10,608 nt of DNA. It comes from JBCCRH01 sp039208045. Its GTDB lineage: Bacteria; Bacteroidota; Bacteroidia; Chitinophagales; Saprospiraceae. Under the pieces are notes generated by a model. That model worked only from the letters and a program-made list of their open reading frames with translations. It was not told the origin of the DNA and made no database searches. Location: the NCBI GenBank assembly GCA_039208045.1, contig JBCCRH010000200.1, positions 1-10,608 of the forward strand, in the 5' to 3' direction. Made by a program: the position numbers and the translations under genes. Positions within the stretch are counted from its first letter, which is position 1; each line of letters starts with the position of its first letter. Shown in pieces: positions 1-7,400 of the stretch.

Positions 1-1558
1 GAGCGACCAGGGCGCGGAAGGCGACAAATTCTTTCATTTTCGACATGTCGATACCGTAGCAATCGGGGTAGCGGATTTGTGGGGCGGAAGAGACAATGAC
101 GATTTTCTTGGGACGTAGGCGGGAGATGATCTTGATGATGCTGTCGCGGAGGGTGGTACCTCGAACGATGGAATCGTCGAGGAGGACTAGGTTGTCTACT
201 TCATTTTCGACAATGCCATAGGTGATGTCGTATACATGCGAAACCATTTCTTCGCGCGAGGAAGTATCGGCAATAAAAGTACGCTGTTTAGCATCTTTTA
301 CGACGATTTTCTCTACCCTTGGGTTAATCGAAAGAATTCTTTCTAGCTTCTTGGGCTTAAGTTCTTCTTTTTTAGCATAGTGCCTCAATATTCGGTCTTG
401 TTTCCATCCATTGAGTTCTTTTTCAATGCCTTTTACAAGGCCAAGAAAGGCAGATTCAGCAGTATTGGGTACAAACGAGAAGACCGTATGTTCAAAATCA
501 TAATCGACCGCTTTTAGGACGGATTGGGTCAATTTTTCACCTAATTTTTTTCGCTCTAGGTAGATGTCCCGGTCGGTACCGCGAGAGAAATAAATCCGCT
601 CGAAGGAACAAGCCGTTCGAGGCTTTTCCTCTATGTAACGCTTTTCCATCACCCGGCCATCGCGCTTGACAATCAGCGCATGGCCCGGCTGTAGCTCATT
701 GACTTGAGAAAAATGCACATCAAAAGCCGTTTGTATAGCGGGGCGTTCGGATGCTGCTACGACCACCTCTTCATCATGGTAATAAAAAGCAGGGCGAATG
801 CCTGAGGCATCCCGCATCATAAAGGCATCTCCATGCCCGATCATACCTGCCATGACGTAGCCTCCATCAAATTTGCGGCTGGCGCGGCGCAGTAAGCGTT
901 GAATATCAAGCTCCTTAAAGATTAAATCGTTGATCTTTTTATTGGAATAGCCATCGGGCTTAAACCACGTATGGAGGCGCTGTACCTCATCATCGAGGAA
1001 GTGGCCGATCTTTTCTAAAACCGTTACCGTATCAGATTTTTCTTTTGGATACTGCCCCAACTCAACCAATTCGTCAAAAAGTTCATCTACATTAGTGAGG
1101 TTGAAGTTGCCAGCCAAGATGAGGTTACGCGAAATCCAGTTATTTTGGCGCAGAAAAGGGTGGCAGGTTTCGATAGTATTGTCGCCGTGGGTGCCGTAGC
1201 GGAGATGGCCGAGTAGCACTTCTCCCATATAGGGTTTGTTGGCTTGTAGCCAATGGGCGTTAGAAAGTTCTGCAGGGGAGAGGTCTTTAAAGTGGAGGAA
1301 TACTTTCTTGAACAGGTCTTCTAAATATTGGGGATCGTTGCTGCGTTTTCGGCTAATATAGCGCTGTCCTTGCTGTACATCGAGCTTTATGGTGGCTAGA
1401 CCCGCACCATCTTGGCCACGGTTGCGCTGTTTTTGCATCAGCAGGCGCAGTTTATTAAGGCCAAAGAAAGCAGTACCATATTTTTCTTGGTAGTGTTCTA
1501 ATGGCTTTAGCAAGCGAATAAATGCGATGCCGCATTCGTGTTTTATTTGTTCACTCAT
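1..1558 (-). CDS. purF: Amidophosphoribosyltransferase, long Bacteroidota form (3' partial, C-terminus beyond window)
   Basis: Catalyses the first committed step of de novo purine synthesis: glutamine plus PRPP gives 5-phosphoribosylamine, in the cytoplasm. Read on the minus strand from ATG at 1558-1556, 519 codons are open to the window edge. The N-terminus has the class II glutamine amidotransferase pattern: HECGIAF places the candidate nucleophile at Cys9 (a short propeptide would be removed), RNRGQDGAG lies at 45-53, GHLRYGTHG at 117-125 and GNFNLTN at 150-156. The phosphoribosyltransferase PRPP loop VLLDDSIVRGTT lies at 458-469, followed by PDCYGIDM near the edge. In the classical roughly 470-residue PurF the PRPP loop comes about 110 residues earlier, so this is the longer paralogue (about 630 residues) known from Bacteroidota, and a second, classical purF may exist elsewhere. 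The start is chosen because HECGI sits at the usual distance from it. It is transcribed divergently from the mutL pair. The family is clear; whether it is the main PurF of the cell is not. Confidence 0.93.
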   Translation of the reverse strand, partial: MSEQIKHECGIAFIRLLKPLEHYQEKYGTAFFGLNKLRLLMQKQRNRGQDGAGLATIKLDVQQGQRYISRKRSNDPQYLEDLFKKVFLHFKDLSPAELSNAHWLQANKPYMGEVLLGHLRYGTHGDNTIETCHPFLRQNNWISRNLILAGNFNLTNVDELFDELVELGQYPKEKSDTVTVLEKIGHFLDDEVQRLHTWFKPDGYSNKKINDLIFKELDIQRLLRRASRKFDGGYVMAGMIGHGDAFMMRDASGIRPAFYYHDEEVVVAASERPAIQTAFDVHFSQVNELQPGHALIVKRDGRVMEKRYIEEKPRTACSFERIYFSRGTDRDIYLERKKLGEKLTQSVLKAVDYDFEHTVFSFVPNTAESAFLGLVKGIEKELNGWKQDRILRHYAKKEELKPKKLERILSINPRVEKIVVKDAKQRTFIADTSSREEMVSHVYDITYGIVENEVDNLVLLDDSIVRGTTLRDSIIKIISRLRPKKIVIVSSAPQIRYPDCYGIDMSKMKEFVAFRALVA

Positions 1559-1591
1559 TAGAGGGTGGCATTGACGGTGAAAATGAAGCTG

Positions 1592-1622
1592 CAAATTTAG
1601 GGCCGAAAAATAAGGCCTGCAA
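1592..1622 (-). promoter_or_regulatory. Candidate promoter of the purF-like gene (TTG-N20-TAAATTTG)
   Basis: On the minus strand TAAATTTG (1599 to 1592) matches the Bacteroidota -7 consensus TAnnTTTG exactly. A TTG (1622 to 1620) lies 20 bp upstream, within the spacing known for the -33 element of this phylum. Transcription would start near 1585, giving a leader of roughly 27 nt before the ATG at 1558. This is a pattern match only, with no mapped start. Confidence 0.5.
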
Positions 1623-1630
1623 CTTCATGC

Positions 1631-1664
1631 TTGAAATTATACGTTCTTACATCTACTAGTTTTT
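1631..1664 (+). promoter_or_regulatory. Weak candidate promoter for the small membrane gene and mutL
   Basis: TTG at 1631-1633 and TAGTTTTT at 1657-1664 resemble the Bacteroidota -33 and -7 elements, with a 23 bp spacer and one mismatch in the final base of TAnnTTTG. No better match was found between 1559 and 1712. A start near 1671 would give a leader of about 40 nt. The match is marginal. Confidence 0.25.
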
Positions 1665-1712
1665 CATAAAAAACTGTAACTTATTATTTCATCAATTGAT
1701 AAATAGTTGAGT

Positions 1713-2042
1713 ATGGCATTGTTAAGATTTTTTAGAGTACCAAAACATCAGCAATACGACTACAAACCCCGCTATTGGGATCCCAAGAAAGAAGAGCTGA
1801 AAGAGCGCCTAGCGCAAATTGAGCAATTGAAAAATAATGACGCAGAAGCAGCAAAAGCACGCATTTCCAGCGGTTTTCGGCGAGGCTATCAAGCGAATAA
1901 CGTAAGCCGCAAAGGGCAAGTGCTCCGCTCTAATCTCGTACTCTTAGCTATTGTGGGGATACTCGTTGTTTTCACGTATATGTTTCTTACTGTATATTTA
2001 CCCGAAATTGTAAATATGGTGGAGTCGAAGGGCGTGCAATAG
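1713..2042 (+). CDS. Small single-pass membrane protein upstream of mutL, function unknown
   Basis: A 109-residue protein if the ATG at 1713 is used. An in-frame TTG at 1707 would add two residues, but ATG is preferred. The N-terminus is basic and aromatic, with the pattern FFRVPKHQQYDYKPRYWDPKKE, followed by a charged, probably helical segment (about residues 25-65). One strongly hydrophobic segment of about 20 residues begins near residue 75 (NLVLLAIVGILVVFTYMF), then a short tail. This suggests one membrane helix with the charged N-terminal part in the cytoplasm. Short proteins of this design (a KHQ/KNK-type start followed by YxPRYY/W) lie next to mutL in many Bacteroidota, and I recall some carrying the label 'riboflavin synthase subunit beta'. 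Nothing here resembles a riboflavin synthase. The stop lies 31 bp before mutL, so co-transcription is likely. No function can be assigned. Confidence 0.8.
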   Translation: MALLRFFRVPKHQQYDYKPRYWDPKKEELKERLAQIEQLKNNDAEAAKARISSGFRRGYQANNVSRKGQVLRSNLVLLAIVGILVVFTYMFLTVYLPEIVNMVESKGVQ

Positions 2043-2073
2043 CTTTCGATTTCATAAAAGAAGAAAAGGATTT

Positions 2074-3993
2074 ATGGCTGATATCATTCAGCTTTTACCG
2101 GATGCAATTGCTAATCAGATTGCAGCGGGAGAGGTGATACAACGACCAGCATCTGTAGTAAAAGAACTGCTGGAAAATGCAATCGATGCTGGGAGTACCA
2201 GTGTCAAGCTCATTATAAAAGATGCGGGCCGCACGCTCATTCAGGTGATTGATAATGGCTGCGGCATGACCGAAACGGACGCTCGAATGGCGTTTGAGCG
2301 GCATGCCACGTCTAAAATCCGGAAGTCGGATGACTTATTTGCGATACGTACCATGGGCTTCCGGGGCGAAGCCTTGGCTTCTATTGCTGCCATTGCACAG
2401 GTAGAACTGAAAAGTAGGCAGCAGGTAAATGACTTGGGTACGCGAATTCTTATTGAGCGCTCCGAAGTGCAATCGCAAGAGCCTTGCCAGTGTGCAACTG
2501 GAACTAGCATTTCAGTGAAGAATCTCTTTTACAACGTCCCTGCTCGCCGCAATTTTTTGAAGTCGAATACGGTAGAGATGCGGCACGTGCTGGACGAATT
2601 TCAACGGCTGGCAATTGCTAATCCCGATGTATTCTTCTCCCTGCATCACAACAATACCGAGATGTTTCACCTACCACCAGGTAATTTGCGGCAGCGCATC
2701 ATCGGTATTTTTGGTGCCAACACCAATAAAAAGCTGGTGCCAGTCAACGAAGCAACAGATGACCTAAAGCTAGAAGGTTTTGCTGGCAAGCCAGAATTTG
2801 CCAAAAAAACGCGAGGAGAACAGTTGTTTTTTGTTAATAATCGCTTCATTAAAAGTGGCTATCTCAACCACGCCGTTATGTCGGCCTATGAAGGCGTACT
2901 CCCACCCGATACCTTTCCGCTCTATGTGATCTTTATTGATATTAATCCCAAACTGATTGACATCAACGTCCATCCAACGAAGCAAGAGATTAAGTTTGAG
3001 GACGAGAAACTCGTATACCACATTCTGAAGGTAGCCGTGCGTCATGCCTTGGCGCAGCACAGCGTCATGCCAACGCTAGACTTCGATCAGGATTCTAACT
3101 TCTCCAATGTTCGTATCCCACCAAGTCCTCCTACTTCGGCACCTACCGTAGAGACGTACCCATCGCGTGCTTCTTTGGGCGGTCAAGCCGCAAAACCTTC
3201 GGGGAGCACGGGCAGTAGTGGCGGTGGCAGTGTAGATGATCGTCGTAGGCATCAAGATAACCTAAAGCATTGGGAAAAACTTTATGAAGGTTTGGAAGCC
3301 TTTGACGAAGATGAAGATGGCGAAACGGAAGAGCTAATCGTTGCTTCTGCTGCCAATGAGACCGTGGATGCTGTCACCATCGAAAGCCAATGGGAAACCA
3401 CAGAGCAAGAGCAAAAAGGGCATAAAACCGAAAAGCCACCCTACCAAATCCATCAGCGCTACATCGTTAGCCAAATCAAGTCGGGCTTTGTCCTTATCGA
3501 TCAGCAGGCGGCACATGAGCGCATCCTATATGAAGAGTTTCAGCGCATTTTGCAAGAGCAAAAAGCATCGAGCCAGCGCTTGCTCTTTCCCGCCACCATC
3601 ACTCTCCCTCCCGCTGATGCCACCCTCCTGACTGACATCCGAGCTGAAATCAACCAACTAGGCTTTGATATCCAAGATTTTGGCCCAAATGCTTTTGTCA
3701 TTAACGCGGTGCCAGCGGAACTAGGAGAGCAAAAAAATACGACTACTTTAATTGAAGGGCTGTTAGAGCAGTACAAAAATAACTTGACGCTACAATTGGA
3801 TGTTCGCGATAACATTGCGGCAGCTATGGCCAAGAGCGCTGCCATCCGCACCGGCCAGCGCCTAACCGAAGTAGAGATGAAGTCGCTCATCAATCGCTTG
3901 TTTGCTTGCACACAGCCGTATCGCAGCCCAGGGGGGAAGAGTTGTTTTATTACGTTTGAGTTGGAGGAGCTGGGGAAGCGATTTGGTAGTTGA
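2074..3993 (+). CDS. mutL: DNA mismatch repair protein MutL
   Basis: Couples MutS mismatch recognition to downstream repair steps; a cytoplasmic GHKL ATPase that dimerises. The 639-residue length is normal for the family. N-terminal ATPase motifs are complete: ELLENAIDAG (31-40), DNGCGM (60-65), RHATSKI (76-82), GFRGEAL (95-101), NLFYNVPARRNF (150-161) and the VHPTK lysine at 303. A low-complexity linker (about 335-455) has Ser/Gly/Pro stretches and an acidic patch (FDEDEDGETEE). The C-terminal dimerisation domain starts near PYQIHQRY (456-463). It keeps DQQAAHERILYE (476-487), close to the endonuclease motif DQHAxxExxxxE but with Gln478 for His. The Cys-containing motif reads AKSAAIR (586-592), and the usual CPHGRP reads SPGGKS (618-623), so most metal ligands are missing. 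AGAAAAGGA just upstream is a fair ribosome site for the ATG at 2074. It lies downstream of the small membrane gene. Identity is certain; nicking activity is doubtful. Confidence 0.98.
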   Translation: MADIIQLLPDAIANQIAAGEVIQRPASVVKELLENAIDAGSTSVKLIIKDAGRTLIQVIDNGCGMTETDARMAFERHATSKIRKSDDLFAIRTMGFRGEALASIAAIAQVELKSRQQVNDLGTRILIERSEVQSQEPCQCATGTSISVKNLFYNVPARRNFLKSNTVEMRHVLDEFQRLAIANPDVFFSLHHNNTEMFHLPPGNLRQRIIGIFGANTNKKLVPVNEATDDLKLEGFAGKPEFAKKTRGEQLFFVNNRFIKSGYLNHAVMSAYEGVLPPDTFPLYVIFIDINPKLIDINVHPTKQEIKFEDEKLVYHILKVAVRHALAQHSVMPTLDFDQDSNFSNVRIPPSPPTSAPTVETYPSRASLGGQAAKPSGSTGSSGGGSVDDRRRHQDNLKHWEKLYEGLEAFDEDEDGETEELIVASAANETVDAVTIESQWETTEQEQKGHKTEKPPYQIHQRYIVSQIKSGFVLIDQQAAHERILYEEFQRILQEQKASSQRLLFPATITLPPADATLLTDIRAEINQLGFDIQDFGPNAFVINAVPAELGEQKNTTTLIEGLLEQYKNNLTLQLDVRDNIAAAMAKSAAIRTGQRLTEVEMKSLINRLFACTQPYRSPGGKSCFITFELEELGKRFGS

Positions 3994-3994
3994 G

Positions 3995-4008
3995 GAGTTT
4001 AAGGGTTT
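3995..4008 (+). repeat. Direct repeat, unit Z copy 1 (GAGTTTAAGGGTTT)
   Basis: This 14-bp tract starts 2 bp after the mutL stop codon and is repeated exactly at 4047-4060. The bases after it (AAGAGTTGAGGGGTTTTGGG) are looser variants of the same purine/T theme, suggesting a decayed tandem array. Confidence 0.6.
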
Positions 4009-4020
4009 AAGAGTTGAGGG

Positions 4021-4050
4021 GTTTTGGGTGACGAGTGACGGATGACGAGT
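4021..4050 (+). repeat. Direct repeat X, copy 1 (30 bp, TGACGRR heptads)
   Basis: Identical over 30 bp to 4142-4171. It starts with GTTTTGGG and then runs in a 7-base period of the form TGACGRR (three heptads, 4029-4049). A heptad period places a TGA in turn in every forward reading frame, as expected for non-coding DNA. Confidence 0.85.
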
Positions 4051-4060
4051 TTAAGGGTTT
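4047..4060 (+). repeat. Direct repeat, unit Z copy 2 (GAGTTTAAGGGTTT)
   Basis: Exact second copy of the tract at 3995-4008. It overlaps the last four bases of the first heptad repeat (4021-4050). Confidence 0.6.
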
Positions 4061-4074
4061 TGGAGGACGGGCTC

Positions 4075-4121
4075 AATATTGGATATTTAAACCATGCCAT
4101 AGCCAAGTAATATCCAATATT
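4075..4121. repeat. Perfect 13-bp inverted repeat with 21-nt loop
   Basis: AATATTGGATATT (4075-4087) and AATATCCAATATT (4109-4121) are perfect reverse complements. The stem is AT-rich (two G-C pairs) and is not followed by a T-run, so it is a poor intrinsic terminator for mutL. It could instead be a remnant of a small repeat element. Confidence 0.6.
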
Positions 4122-4129
4122 TCGCGGGA
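4101..4129 (+). repeat. Direct repeat Y, copy 1 (29 bp)
   Basis: Identical over 29 bp to 4178-4206. It starts AGCCAAGT, contains AATATCCAATATT (4109-4121) and ends TCGCGGGA. The internal 13 bases are the exact reverse complement of 4075-4087. Confidence 0.85.
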
Positions 4130-4141
4130 AGGAGGAAAGGA

Positions 4142-4177
4142 GTTTTGGGTGACGAGTGACGGATGACGAGTGACGAA
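4142..4177 (+). repeat. Direct repeat X, copy 2 (30 identical bp plus one more heptad)
   Basis: The first 30 bases (4142-4171) equal 4021-4050. Here a fourth TGACGRR heptad (4171-4177) follows, so the copies differ in heptad number, as expected for a slippage-prone short tandem repeat. It is joined by only 6 bp to the second Y repeat when measured from the shared 30 bp. Confidence 0.85.
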
Positions 4178-4206
4178 AGCCAAGTAATATCCAATATTTC
4201 GCGGGA
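4178..4206 (+). repeat. Direct repeat Y, copy 2 (29 bp)
   Basis: Exact second copy of 4101-4129. This copy has no inverted partner of its own nearby; its AATATCCAATATT core (4186-4198) could pair with 4075-4087 in place of copy 1. Confidence 0.85.
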
Positions 4207-4256
4207 CTTCTCGATACTTCGCAGGAGAGCGTCCTACCTGGATAGCTTTATTTTTA

Positions 4257-4264
4257 TATCTTTG
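4257..4264 (+). promoter_or_regulatory. Candidate -7 promoter element (TATCTTTG) of the giant secreted-protein gene
   Basis: TATCTTTG matches the Bacteroidota -7 consensus TAnnTTTG exactly and sits in an AT-rich stretch just after the repeats. No convincing TTTG/TTG -33 element is found at the usual distance; the nearest is a CTG at 4238-4240, 16 bp upstream. Initiation near 4270 would give a leader of nearly 150 nt before the ATG at 4418. Confidence 0.45.
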
Positions 4265-4320
4265 GAATGAGTTTCCTGAATACGATTAAATGCCTGCACA
4301 TTGACGACCTAGCAGGTAAG

Positions 4321-4351
4321 AGCACAAGCAAGCTGTTTCTTGTGTTGTGCT
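4321..4351 (+). other. Hairpin in the leader of the giant gene
   Basis: AGCACAA (4321-4327) pairs with TTGTGCT (4345-4351), and CAAG (4329-4332) pairs with CTTG (4339-4342), leaving a 6-nt loop and a small asymmetric internal bulge. It lies about 67 nt before the start codon and does not cover it. No T-run follows, so it is not a typical terminator. A role in mRNA stability or leader regulation is only a possibility. Confidence 0.4.
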
Positions 4352-4417
4352 ACAAGTCCTAGATTACCGATTGGTGATGAATTCGAACTAATTAACAAAT
4401 CAAGAGTCTAACAACCC

Positions 4418-7400
4418 ATGAAAAAATTTACTAGAGCGTTCCGCTTAGTTGTAATGGTACTAGCGGTATGCTACTTCCCCCACGTTCTTTCGGCGCAGTG
4501 CGATGGCGGCGAAACCCTCAATACGTATTGCTATGCGAATGGAGAGACCAATAATGTGGCTTTTGAAATTTGTCCGAGTGCAGGGCAAGCAGTAGAAGCC
4601 AGAATTATTGGAGGCTCTTTTTTCATACCATTGAATAGTTTGACTGTGTATTCGGGTACGCAAGGTTCGGGTACCGCTGGTACGATTCAGTTTGGCCCAA
4701 CAAATATGATGGGCGCGATTCCTAATGTAACGATTACTAGCCTTGGGGCGGATCAGTGCCTTATTTTTATTACTAACACTAACCCCGCTTCTGTGGCCTG
4801 TGTGCAGGGTTTTGGGGATCCTATAGAAGTCTGTAGTCGCGACATTGCAGCTACTACGGTGGGCCTAAATATTGATCCAGATGAATTTTGTGCGACGGAT
4901 GGCGTACAGACGCTAGGCGGAGGATTTCCTGCCGGAGGTATGTACTCTGGTACTGGGGTATCGGACAATTCGGATGGTACCTTTGATTTTGATCCTTCAG
5001 GCCTTGGTGGGCAAACGATTACGGTAACCTATACTAATGGAGGGACTGCTACAGATGAGATTAGTGTTTTGGCTACTGGCGGGGTCAGTTTTACAGCCTT
5101 GGATGATGTGTGCCTAGACGAAGGACTGCAAACGAATCTTAGTGGCGGATCGCCTGCTGGCGGTACCTACAGCGGCCCTGGGGTAATGGATAATGGCAAT
5201 GGCACGTATAGCTTCAATCCTGGGGTAGCAGGCCTCGGGGTGCAAACCATTAGCTACACCGAACCGGATGGCTGTATGGAAACTATTACGGATGATGTAG
5301 AGGTGCTAGCGGCCTGCGGCTGTCCTCAGGGGCAAACCAGCTTTTTTTACTGCTATGACAATAATGAGACGGATGTAGTAGCTTTTGAGGTATGCCCCAA
5401 TGGGGGAGAATTTGCGAAAGCAACGATAAATGGAGGAAGCTATGCTAGTGGCGATCAGCTGACAGTATACGAAGGGGCCCCTAGCTCAGGCACGGCTGGA
5501 ACGCTGCTGAATACGCTGACCGGGGAAGTATCGGGCAATGAATTTGCAGCTGCTACGGCAGATAATTGTATCATTTTCGTAAGTACGTCTAATGTGGTGC
5601 TGTCTTGCCAAGATGGCTTCGCAGATGGCTTATCGGTATGTGGAGAGAGCTTGCCCAGTTCTGGTACAGTAACCTTCACGGCACCTGATGACCTTTCGGT
5701 AAATGCGGGAGTACAGATGGGCTTGAGTGGCGGCTTACCGACTGGTGGAGTATATATTGGTGATGGTGTGACGGATGGTATGGATGGTGTGACCTATTCG
5801 TTTGATCCTGCAATAGCAGGTGTTGGAACCACTACGATTACCTATGAGGTTTCTGGTGTAGGCTCCGCTTCTGATGAGGTAGAGGTACTAAACCTTCTCC
5901 CGCCAACTTTCAGCAAAAGCTTTGCTCCAAGTACTGTAGGCCTAAGCAATGTGTCCCTCTTAACTCTAACCATTGATAATACAGGAAGCGCCACACCAGC
6001 TGAAGACTTAGCCTTTGTGGATAATCTTCCTGCTGGAATACAGATCGCATCGGTACCTGGTGCACAAACCACTTGTAATGCAGGAACTCTGACTGCTCCA
6101 GCTGGGGGGAGTACTATTAGTTATACGGGTGGGGAAATCGCTGGTAGTAGCTCCTGTACTATTTCTGTATATGTAGTTGGTACTGCTTTGGGTTTACAAA
6201 CCAATATCACAGGAGACCTCACCTCTTCTTCTGGAAATTCTGGTATTGCTCAAGCTAGTTTGAATGTAGTAGACAACGATGTTGCACTATCTATGGCCTT
6301 CAGTCCTTCTACTGTCAATGTGGGCGAGCGAAGCCGGATTACCTATACCTTTGATAATTCTCAGGGGACTAATTTTAGAGGAATTAGTATGTCAAATTTA
6401 TTTCCTGATGGATTGGTAATTGCTACACCAGCAAATGGAGATCCAGGCTGTTCCCAACTCTTTACCCCAGTAGCAGGAGCTACTTCTGTTTTTGCAAGTA
6501 ACCTATTTATAAATGCTGGAGAGATATGTGTAGTTGAAATAGATGTAGTGGCCACCGCCCCAGGAGAATACGTGAATGTGCTCAGCCAGCCAACTGGAAC
6601 AGGTGCCAGAGGCCTTGCGGTGGCCAAGCTAACTGTTAACCCACAAGCAGCACTTAATATACAAACGGCTTTTAATCCCATCAGTGCAAACATTGGCGAA
6701 ACGGCTATGCTCGAAGTCACCATTGACAACAATGATCGCAGTTTTGATGCAACTAATGTGGAGTTTAATATCGACTTAGATGCCGCCCTTACCGGACTAG
6801 CCGTTGTGGGCGCCCCTCTGAATAATGTATGTGGAACAGGTTCCCAAATAACAGGCACCTCGACTCTAGCGCTTAGTGGTGGTACGATCAGTGCTGGCGG
6901 TAATTGCACCTTCACCGTACCTGTCATGGTGCCCAACAGTGCCACTGCGCAGGAAGTGACTACCACCACCAGCGCTATAACTGCTACAGTGGATGGAAAT
7001 ACAGTCACTGGCAATACATCCACTGCCACCCTATTCATTGGTAACTTCCCTACTGTTACCAAGACCTTCCTGACCGACCCTATCGTAGCAGGAGGAACCA
7101 CGCAACTGGAAATTACCATCACCAATAATAGCGCGACTTCTGATTTAACAGCTGTTTCATTTTCGGATGACCTCGACGATCTCCTAAGTGGGGTGAGAGT
7201 AACAGGGGGAACTGGAAATAATATTTGCGGTAACGGCTCTAGTTTATTCTATAGCTGTGGTAATCCCAACTGTGACAATATCGTAACCTTCTTTAATGGC
7301 AGTATTCCCGCTTCTGGCTCTTGTAGCTTTACGATCGATATACAAGTTCCTGCTGGAGCGGTAGGCGGCACCTATACGAATGAACTTGGCATCGTCGCGG

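Larger units (their letters stand above)
3994..4417. other. Repeat-built intergenic region between mutL and the giant secreted protein
   Basis: 424 bp with no convincing gene. It begins with degenerate GAGTTTAAGGG-like units, continues with two copies of a heptad-based repeat and two copies of a second repeat that contains half of an inverted repeat, then carries a promoter-like box (4257-4264) and a 5' leader with a hairpin (4321-4351). Stop codons are frequent in all forward frames. Repeats of the TGACGAG type and GTTTAAGGG type are familiar from spacers in Bacteroidota genomes (general knowledge). No strong hairpin-plus-T-run terminator for mutL was found. Confidence 0.7.

Noticed and set aside
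1707..1712. TTG start of the small membrane protein
   Set aside because: An ATG lies two codons downstream at 1713 and is the more likely start; the TTG may be chance.
3540..3911. A 123-codon minus-strand frame and a 96-codon plus-strand frame (3341-3631) inside mutL
   Set aside because: mutL is clearly the coding frame here; the others are low-complexity Ser/Lys or Ser/Ala shadows.
4021..4206. Possible CRISPR array in the repeated spacer
   Set aside because: There are only two copies each of two different repeats, with unequal gaps of 50 and 6 bp, internal heptad periodicity and no cas genes.
4204..4234. Possible terminator hairpin (GGAC...GTCC with an inner TCTC/GAGA stem)
   Set aside because: The stem is broken by bulges, the loop is 12 nt, and the T-rich stretch begins more than 10 nt after it, so it is a poor intrinsic terminator.
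4293..4316. CCTGC...GCAGG hairpin in the leader
   Set aside because: Five base pairs around a 14-nt loop is expected by chance.
6361..7125. A 254-codon open frame on the minus strand inside the giant gene
   Set aside because: It lies opposite well-supported B modules. Its product is a Val/Ser/Thr/Pro-rich shadow of GGT/ACC-rich coding, without a domain or ribosome site.
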